From contig JAFTGB010000018.1 in the NCBI GenBank assembly GCA_017458125.1, positions 58,173 to 122,172 of the forward strand: a stretch of DNA of 64,000 nt. Direction: 5' to 3'. The DNA comes from Prevotella sp. (GTDB lineage: Bacteria; Bacteroidota; Bacteroidia; Bacteroidales; Bacteroidaceae). The position numbers and the translations under genes were made by a program. The notes beneath the pieces are model-generated. The model was not told the DNA's origin. It did no database searches and saw nothing but the letters and a program-made list of their open reading frames with translations. Of the stretch, positions 58,396 through 64,000 are shown piece by piece. Positions within the stretch are counted from its first letter, which is position 1; the number at the start of each line of letters is the position of its first letter.

Positions 58396-61194
58396 ATGCC
58401 AAACTCATTCATAATCATTAAAGGTCAGCCCAAGGCTTTGCAGATAGAGCAGTTTCGGATGGGCGATAATGGTGTGTACGACGTGAAGTTCAAGTCTTCA
58501 CCTCGTACATATCATTATAGGTATAGTGATGTGGTTTGGTTGAAGGATGCCGTGTGGCATGATCATCTGCATTGTAAGGTTTACATCGGTGGAAGAGAAC
58601 AGCATAACGTTGAAGACATTCGTTCCTTCCAACATAGTGAACAAACGCATTGGCGTATTACATTCAGCAATGGATATGTGCAAGACTACCTTCATGGTAG
58701 CATTCAAGTGGTAGAATCGTGTCTGTCAGACGACATCGCAAATAATGCTTTTGAATTCTTAAAGCGTATTGCACAGGTTAATGAACTGGGAAAGGATGAA
58801 GAGCATGGTGGCATCCTTCCTGCACTTTATGAAAAGATAGATTTCATTGATAAGGAGTTGGCCGCAGCCCCATATCTTAACCCAAATGAATATCATGTCA
58901 AGAGACATCGTGTATCAGATCTGATTTTTCCTTTCGGTTGTAACTCCAGTCAAGAAAAAGCTGTTACCGCTGCCTTTGAGAACCAAATCAGCGTGATTCA
59001 AGGGCCTCCAGGAACGGGAAAGACGCAGACCATCCTGAATATCATTTCCAACATCTTGGTACAGGGAAAAACGGTGATGGTGGTCTCGAACAATAACTCA
59101 GCAACAGCCAATGTGTTGGAGAAATTGCAGAAGTATGGACTGGACTTCATCGTGGCTCCATTAGGAAAAAGGGAAAACAAGGAGGCCTTTGTTAATAACC
59201 AACCTGTTGTTCCAGATGAATTACAAACATGGAGTTTGTCGATGACAGATTCGTTCCAAGAGAAACGAAGAGCGGGTGACACTCTGAAGCAACTGCGGAA
59301 AGTGTTTGAGTTGCAAGAGAGTTTGGCTTCTGCAAAGCAAGAGCTGAAGGCAATAGAGCTGGAGTGGGAGCATTTTAAGCAGGACAATCAGATTGATGAA
59401 GAGGCGTATTCGCCTAAAAGAACTGCAAAATCCCAATGCATTATGAATCTTTGGCTTCGCTATCAGGCTTATGCTGAAAGGGATGTCATTACATATGGTA
59501 CGTTTGGCAAATTAGTGGAACGCATCAAGTGGGCTTGGATGAATTTTACCAGGAAATATCTTCTTGGCGTAAAGTCACCATTAGACAAGACCAATATTCA
59601 GCCGACCATCTTGGAGTTACAGGCATTGTATTATATTGTGCGGATGAAGGAACTGACCGATTTCATAGATGACCATGTAAGTCAGCTCGCCAGTTATGAC
59701 TCAAAGACATTGTCTTCAGCACTAACAGACCATTCAATGGCCGTTCTAAAAAATGCTCTCAATAACAGATACAGCAAGGAGCAGCGCCGGATGTTTAATG
59801 ACGTGAAAGAATTGCGCCTTTATGCAGAAGAATTAGTGAATCAATATCCTGTTGTTTTGAGTACAACGTTTTCTGCAAGGACAGCTGTCCATGATATGGT
59901 TTATGACTACCTCATTATGGATGAAGCTTCGCAGGTCTCTATTGAAACTGGTGCTTTGGCTCTTACTTGTGCTAAGAATGCTGTCATTGTGGGTGACACC
60001 CTCCAGCTCCCTAATGTGGTTACGGATGAAGATAAGTTGAAGCTGGACACCATATTCAAAGAATACAAGGTGCTGGAAGGCTACAACTGCGCAGAGTACA
60101 GCTTTCTGCAGTCTGTCTGTGCAGTCATGCCAAACATCAAGCAAACCTTGCTCAGAGAGCACTACCGCTGTCATCCCAAAATCATCAACTTTTGCAATCA
60201 GCGTTTCTATGGTGGGAATTTGTTGATTATGACAGAAGACAATGATGAATCCAATGTAATGACAGCCATCAAAACAGCTCCAGGACATCATACGCGTGGT
60301 CACTATAACCAGCGCGAGATAGATGTGGTAAAGGAGGAAATCATGCCAAACTTGCATGATGAAACGGATATTGGCATCATCACACCTTATAACCAACAGG
60401 TGAATGAATTTAATCATCAGATTCCCACTATAGAGGCCGCCACCATTCATAAGTATCAGGGGCGAGAAAAGGACACCATCATCATGAGTGTTGTGGATGA
60501 CGAGATAAGCGATTTCGCAGATGATCCCAATTTGTTGAATGTCGCCATATCAAGAGCGAAGAAACACTTCTGTCTGGTCGTTTCTGGTAACGAACAGGAG
60601 CGAGCAGGAAACATCACAGATTTGGTAGACTATATCGCCTACAACAATTTCTCCGTAACGGAGAGTAAGATCAGCTCTATTTTCGATTATCTTTATAGTC
60701 AATATACAGCTGAGCGTATGGCTTTTCTTGCAGGTCATCGTAATATTTCTGAATATGATTCGGAGAATCTGACATTCTCATTGATAGAGGATATCTTTCA
60801 TGAGTACCCCGAATTCTCTCACTTGGGGGTGTTCTGTCACACTCCGCTAAGGACTGTGGTAAGAGATTGGTCGCTGCTTAATGATGAAGAGAGTAAATAC
60901 ATCTCTCATTATTCGACTCATCTTGACTTTCTCATAGTAAACCACGTCACCAAAAAGCCTGTTTTAGCGATTGAGACCGATGGGTATAACTTCCATCATG
61001 AAGAAACGGACCAACATCGACGTGACGAAATGAAGAACCACATTCTTGATGTATATGGTTTGCCTTTGCTTCGTCTGTCAACGACTGGTAGTGGAGAAAA
61101 GCATAAGATAATAAATGCCTTAAAAGATCATATTCTGCATGCTATTTCTGTCAAAATTCATAAAAATTGCGAAGATGGAGATAAATTTCTATAA
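58396..61194 (+). CDS. SF1 DNA/RNA helicase fused to a VSR/DUF2726-like nuclease
   Basis: A 932-residue protein. The helicase is UPF1/DNA2-like: IQGPPGTGKTQTI (Walker A, G203 onward), LIMDEASQVSIETG (Walker B, D509-E510), VIVGDTLQLPNVV, HYRCHPKIINFC, IGIITPYNQQ, IHKYQGREKDTII and NVAISRAKKHFCLV. The final 90 residues form a nuclease-like domain: THLDFLIVNHV, VLAIETDGYNFHH (E860, D862), then QHRRDEMKNHIL and YGLPLLRLST. The N-terminal 190 residues contain beta-strands of unknown fold. Helicase-nuclease fusions of this kind are frequent defence effectors that process invading nucleic acid. Last gene of block C. Confidence 0.85.
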   Translation: MPNSFIIIKGQPKALQIEQFRMGDNGVYDVKFKSSPRTYHYRYSDVVWLKDAVWHDHLHCKVYIGGREQHNVEDIRSFQHSEQTHWRITFSNGYVQDYLHGSIQVVESCLSDDIANNAFEFLKRIAQVNELGKDEEHGGILPALYEKIDFIDKELAAAPYLNPNEYHVKRHRVSDLIFPFGCNSSQEKAVTAAFENQISVIQGPPGTGKTQTILNIISNILVQGKTVMVVSNNNSATANVLEKLQKYGLDFIVAPLGKRENKEAFVNNQPVVPDELQTWSLSMTDSFQEKRRAGDTLKQLRKVFELQESLASAKQELKAIELEWEHFKQDNQIDEEAYSPKRTAKSQCIMNLWLRYQAYAERDVITYGTFGKLVERIKWAWMNFTRKYLLGVKSPLDKTNIQPTILELQALYYIVRMKELTDFIDDHVSQLASYDSKTLSSALTDHSMAVLKNALNNRYSKEQRRMFNDVKELRLYAEELVNQYPVVLSTTFSARTAVHDMVYDYLIMDEASQVSIETGALALTCAKNAVIVGDTLQLPNVVTDEDKLKLDTIFKEYKVLEGYNCAEYSFLQSVCAVMPNIKQTLLREHYRCHPKIINFCNQRFYGGNLLIMTEDNDESNVMTAIKTAPGHHTRGHYNQREIDVVKEEIMPNLHDETDIGIITPYNQQVNEFNHQIPTIEAATIHKYQGREKDTIIMSVVDDEISDFADDPNLLNVAISRAKKHFCLVVSGNEQERAGNITDLVDYIAYNNFSVTESKISSIFDYLYSQYTAERMAFLAGHRNISEYDSENLTFSLIEDIFHEYPEFSHLGVFCHTPLRTVVRDWSLLNDEESKYISHYSTHLDFLIVNHVTKKPVLAIETDGYNFHHEETDQHRRDEMKNHILDVYGLPLLRLSTTGSGEKHKIINALKDHILHAISVKIHKNCEDGDKFL

Positions 61195-61636
61195 TAATTG
61201 GAGTATTCTATAGTTTTGCTATATATTGGAGAGATTTTTTCAACTATTATATATATCACTTTCCCACGCAGAATCTACTTTCCGACGCAGAAGTTACTAT
61301 CTGCAAATATAAGTGGCTGATAATCAATGTAAATGCCTTTGTTTTAGGGTAGCTAAAGTGACTCCGAGGGACAGTGGAGGGACGCAAAATAGGCAAAAAT
61401 CTGCAAATATGACTGCCTTCAAAAAAAGAAAATGCAAACATCTGCAAAATCGATTTTCCAGTTCTTTGCACGTTTACACTTTTTAACGCAGATTTTTGCA
61501 CATTCTTGCAATCGCTGTGAAGCGAGCAAGGAATGAGTCTTGTATGTCCTTTAGTGATGCTCATTGTCATTTCTAACCCTTTTTATAGTAACGGCACTTG
61601 ATGACATTTTATTGTTCCATGTAAGATGAATACGCT

Positions 61637-61708
61637 TTTGTCCCTGGGGGACAAATTCGAGTAGTGATTTGTCCCCCGTCAGTCTTCCGTCGTATTCGAG
61701 TTTGTCCC
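61637..61708. repeat. TTTGTCCC direct and inverted repeats
   Basis: TTTGTCCC occurs at 61637-61644, 61668-61675 and 61701-61708. The first is half of a perfect palindrome-like TTTGTCCC-TGG-GGGACAAA (61637-61655). ATTCGAG precedes two of them. Spacing is 31 and 33 bases, about three helical turns. Confidence 0.6.
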
Positions 61709-61746
61709 TTGTAAAGTAATGCTGGTTTCGTAGCCGGAAGATAAAA

Positions 61747-61792
61747 GGTTTAGTTTAGGTTATGGATATTTAATATGGGAATAAACTAAACC
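61747..61792. repeat. 11-base perfect inverted repeat
   Basis: GGTTTAGTTTA at 61747-61757 and TAAACTAAACC at 61782-61792, separated by 24 bases. Close to the TTTGTCCC cluster; could form a hairpin or be a protein-binding site. Confidence 0.6.
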
Positions 61793-62128
61793 GAACCTTA
61801 TCCAATTAAACCGAGCTTCCCCTTTCTCTCTTTTGGACGGCAAATAAAATTATATCCTCAGAAACCTTCGTGCGCGTATGCGTGTATAATAATAAGGACT
61901 GCCGTTTCTGCTTTCGTGAGTCGATGAAATTAGGTTGCAAAGGTAACTGTTGTTCCTTCATCTACCCAAGGTGATCCATTGGTATGGCTCAAAATCTCCA
62001 CACCATACGGGTTGTATTTGGAGCCATAACCTTGTGCTGATGGTTACAACACCTTGTAAAGCAACATAATTTCTAATCACTCCCGAAAGTAGAGAAATCT
62101 ACAGTAGGGAAATAAAAACTTCAAGATA

Positions 62129-62716
62129 ATGGCAAATCAAGCAACAACCACCTACAAGGTGACAGGTACACGCAAGGCAGTGAACGACCTGTGGAGCACA
62201 CTCCAAAAGATGGAGGTGAACAGTAAAAACATCTGGCTTTACCAGTTGGCAGAGCACTACGGCATCGACTACGAAACAAAGCAAATCAGTGTTCGTGGTC
62301 ACATCTATTGGGCAGAGTATGAGGAAGACCCAGCCAATGACTACTATCTACTATCCTTTGAGACAGAAACAGCATGGGATGCTTGCAACGAGTTATTCGA
62401 GGAGATTAACCATCTGCTATGGGATGAACTCTCTATCTCATACAGAGTCTGTGAATGTGGCTGTGAGGTCTATTATGTGCATGATGAAGGCGACTTCTTC
62501 CCTGAAGAGGTAGCAGTCAGTTCCAGCGGTGAACCATTCGAGGATGCTTGTGATGACATCTACACCACCCTCAAAGATGCTATCAATGATTGGTGTGAGA
62601 AGATGAACATCGAGCAAGGTGAACGAACTGACGAGGAAATGATGAACTTCATCAATGAGTATGAGTATGACGATGATGACACCTACTTCTACATCCGTCA
62701 ATTTACCTTTGAATAA
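62129..62716 (+). CDS. Acidic accessory protein, family uncertain
   Basis: A 195-residue very acidic protein (many D/E, especially in the last 60 residues, EYDDDDTYFYIRQF). TYKVTGTRKAVNDLWSTLQKME at the start and WAEYEEDPANDYYLLSFET resemble the ferredoxin-like YubB/DUF1281-type proteins of plasmids and conjugative elements, but I am unsure. Acidic proteins of mobile elements sometimes mimic DNA (anti-restriction), which is only a speculation here. Spaced by repeats from block C; followed by a small gene. Confidence 0.6.
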   Translation: MANQATTTYKVTGTRKAVNDLWSTLQKMEVNSKNIWLYQLAEHYGIDYETKQISVRGHIYWAEYEEDPANDYYLLSFETETAWDACNELFEEINHLLWDELSISYRVCECGCEVYYVHDEGDFFPEEVAVSSSGEPFEDACDDIYTTLKDAINDWCEKMNIEQGERTDEEMMNFINEYEYDDDDTYFYIRQFTFE

Positions 62717-62776
62717 CTAACCTGCGGTGGTATGCGGTCGTTACTGATGGCATACCATCGCATAATACATACAACT

Positions 62777-62953
62777 ATGTACACAGACGAAGATAACAGC
62801 ACCGATTTGATTGGAGCGTTTTGTGAACTCCTATTCCCAAGGAAAGGTCACAGCAACGGCATCATCGTTGATGACTATGGTACTGAATGGCTTGTTCAGT
62901 TGACCAACGGCAAAGAAGTCCCTGTTTATAAAGACGAAGTTTTCATTGTATAG
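62777..62953 (+). CDS. Small hypothetical protein
   Basis: A 58-residue protein: an acidic start (MYTDEDNSTDLIGAFCELLF) then a compact beta-like end (GIIVDDYGTEWLVQLTNGKE, then VYKDEVFIV). The ATG at 62777 is chosen; an upstream ATG (62732) lacks conserved look. No family recognised. It lies 60 bases after the acidic accessory gene and is probably co-transcribed. Typical of cargo genes of integrated elements. Confidence 0.5.
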   Translation: MYTDEDNSTDLIGAFCELLFPRKGHSNGIIVDDYGTEWLVQLTNGKEVPVYKDEVFIV

Positions 62954-63056
62954 ATTTTTGAGAGTCCATCTGTCGCATTTGACATTTGGGCTCTCTTTCT
63001 TTTGGACGGCAAAAACTGTTGTAGTTCCACATGTGGTTTGGAGAGCAATTCTGCAA

Positions 63057-63212
63057 ATGATGATTCGATGATGATTTCAATCACCATCAAATCATCATAA
63101 AAATGACTCATTTAAGCCAGCTTTTCTACCAAAGAAGCTGTTCAAGTTACCCTTATAAGCTTATTTTGGGAATATGATGATTTCGTGATGATTTCAATCA
63201 CCATCAAATCAT
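63057..63212. repeat. Two 39-base imperfect direct repeats with internal hairpin
   Basis: Copies at 63057-63095 and 63174-63212, 117 bases apart; 27 bases (63069-63095, 63186-63212) are identical. Each contains GATGATTT and AAATCAT(C), an internal inverted repeat of about 7-8 bases around CAATCACCATC. Confidence 0.7.
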
Positions 63213-63234
63213 TAGTTCTAATATCAGGCTTGAC

Positions 63235-63278
63235 GTACAAATCTACCACATTCTTTCGTTGATGTAGTAGATTTGTAC
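63235..63278. repeat. 17-bp hairpin with 10-base loop
   Basis: 63235-63251 pairs with 63262-63278 at 16 of 17 positions (GTACAAATCTAC with GTAGATTTGTAC, extended by ACAT/ATGT). No T-run follows, so it is not a simple terminator. It lies just after the 39-base repeats. Confidence 0.7.
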
Positions 63279-63428
63279 AAGAACCTTTATATGTTGAGTG
63301 TTTTCGGTGCAATGCTATCAACCATTGAATTTAGATTCCACCCACAATACTCAATAAACCTCTTATAATCCGTTTGGGAAGAAAACCGTCATTTTCATAT
63401 TAGATTCGTTCTCTTGTAAAGGAAAGGC

Positions 63429-63671
63429 TTACTTGACCTTCTTCTTCGAGTTCATTCTTTTCCTCTTTCCTTTCCTGCAAGAGATCTCATGCAGCTGTCT
63501 TACAGACCGCGTTGCTGAACATCCTAATCGCTTTTCCCCTATCTTCTGTTGTAACCTACCACTGCATTGCCTCTTTAGCATGTCAATGGACATCCTTCGT
63601 TTACCATACTTCCTGATGAATATGGATGATACGCTACATCTTCGCATTGTCCTTCTCCGTCTGATAACCAA
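63429..63671 (-). CDS. Small, very basic hypothetical protein (doubtful)
   Basis: An 80-residue frame with about one third Arg and Lys (RRRRTMRRCSV; RKGKRKRMNSKKKVK at the end). A minus-strand TAACTTTG box is at 63801-63808, about 130 bases upstream. No family recognised. Extremely basic composition can come from chance on a polypyrimidine-rich strand, so I give low confidence. Confidence 0.25.
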   Translation of the reverse strand: MVIRRRRTMRRCSVSSIFIRKYGKRRMSIDMLKRQCSGRLQQKIGEKRLGCSATRSVRQLHEISCRKGKRKRMNSKKKVK

Positions 63672-63800
63672 GACGTGCCCCCAATGAGCAGTTGACTGTC
63701 GAGCATCCTCCTTATCGTATCTGTCACTGAATTGTTCTTATTCCGACTTCCTCATTTATGCCTTTTCCGGGCGAAGCGAGTACACTTACTTTTTCCGTCG

Positions 63801-63808
63801 CAAAGTTA
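63801..63808 (-). promoter_or_regulatory. Putative minus-strand promoter near window end
   Basis: TAACTTTG fits TAnnTTTG and faces left towards the short basic ORF at 63429-63671. Nothing else was recognised between 63672 and 64000. Confidence 0.4.
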
Positions 63809-64000
63809 GTGCAAGCCGTATTCTGCAAGTACCAGGTGCCTTATTCCTCGGATTTTTTCAAAAACTTTTTGCCGTCTGTGCCAGCCAATAAAAACTTTTC
63901 CAGGCCCAAGGGTGAAATAATTCGGTAATTCCTTGCATTCCCATACTTCCCTTGCCAACTCTTAAAGCAACGTAAAAAATAAATGTTTCACTTCTAAAAA

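Larger units (their letters stand above)
61195..62128. other. Gene-free 0.9-kb region rich in repeats
   Basis: No convincing gene was found. It contains the TTTGTCCC cluster (61637-61708), an 11-base inverted repeat (61747-61792) and one copy of a 16-base direct repeat (61829-61844), each listed separately. A minus-strand TACCTTTG at about 61938-61945 is within a short open frame and may be chance. Confidence 0.5.
61829..63013 (+). repeat. 16-base direct repeats flanking two small genes
   Basis: TCTTTTGGACGGCAAA occurs at 61829-61844 and at 62998-63013. Between them (about 1.15 kb) are two small genes, at 62129-62716 and 62777-62953. The repeat could be a leftover of duplication or a functional site. 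Confidence 0.5.

Noticed and set aside
1026-61237. 15-base identical sequence ATATTGGAGAGATTT at 1026-1040 and 61223-61237, before the first and after the last defence gene
   Set aside because: One or two 15-base matches are expected by chance in 64 kb, and core genes lie between; not supported as attachment sites.
61256-61570. Minus-strand 104-residue ORF in the gap after the helicase-nuclease
   Set aside because: No promoter at a suitable place, no domain, low-complexity composition; treated as non-coding.
1-64000. CRISPR arrays, tRNA or rRNA genes, retrons, diversity-generating retroelements
   Set aside because: No regularly spaced long repeats with unique spacers, no cloverleaf or rRNA sequence, and no reverse transcriptase gene were seen.

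Overview
The window looks like a chromosome segment from a Bacteroidales bacterium, most likely a Prevotella relative. Many genes are preceded by the Bacteroidetes sigma-factor box TAnnTTTG, and the gene content fits (a DUF4923-type lipoprotein, a BT4734-like primase/VapE protein, sensor kinases with periplasmic binding domains, a 5'-truncated Bacteroides-type mobA). GC-rich housekeeping DNA (1-0.6 kb and 16.7-41 kb) alternates with AT-richer accessory blocks. No tRNA, rRNA or CRISPR array was recognised.

Block A (0.6-15.8 kb, mostly plus strand) is a defence island. It begins where a PIF1-like helicase gene runs, near base 597, into a mobA gene that has lost its start. A small Xre regulator then leads a tightly packed run: a DNA N4/N6 methyltransferase, a protein with two GHKL ATPase modules (N-terminal Hsp90/MORC-like, C-terminal histidine-kinase-like), a receiver-like protein, a C5 methyltransferase, an McrB-like motor and a DUF2357/McrC-like nuclease. 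A Kiwa pair (KwaA, KwaB) follows 10 bases later, then an AlbA_2/GHKL gene bracketed by ATTAACAAA repeats. The kinase/receiver-like pair inside a LlaJI/BsuMI-like restriction operon is my best candidate for an undescribed system.

The core region (16.7-41 kb) holds two glycosyltransferases, a divergent NAD-dependent DNA ligase, a LolA-like protein, a HAD phosphatase, pheT, yebC, two tandem periplasmic-sensor kinases (one with the phospho-acceptor His replaced by Gln), uxaC, and a minus-strand run ruvC - ABC ATPase - clpC - lipoprotein - SpoU methyltransferase. A WecB-like epimerase with substituted catalytic positions ends it.

Block B (41-51.5 kb) has two hipBA modules, a TSUP transporter, a GNAT acetyltransferase, a Nudix / ADP-ribosylglycohydrolase / small lipoprotein operon downstream of two gene fragments, and an HU-like gene separated from a VapE/BT4734-like gene by a striking non-coding element. 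That element carries five TCTA motifs at exact 11-base spacing, a hairpin-rich centre, and five TAGA motifs at exact 11-base spacing in mirror orientation.

Block C (51.7-61.2 kb) is a second defence island led by a close paralogue of the block A regulator. It carries a GIY-YIG/DUF4357 protein, a fused restriction-methylation-specificity polypeptide interrupted by a G8 tract that looks phase-variable, a CoiA-like nuclease, a VbhA-type antitoxin without a Fic partner, and an SF1 helicase fused to a nuclease domain. The last 3 kb carry two small accessory genes surrounded by direct and inverted repeats.
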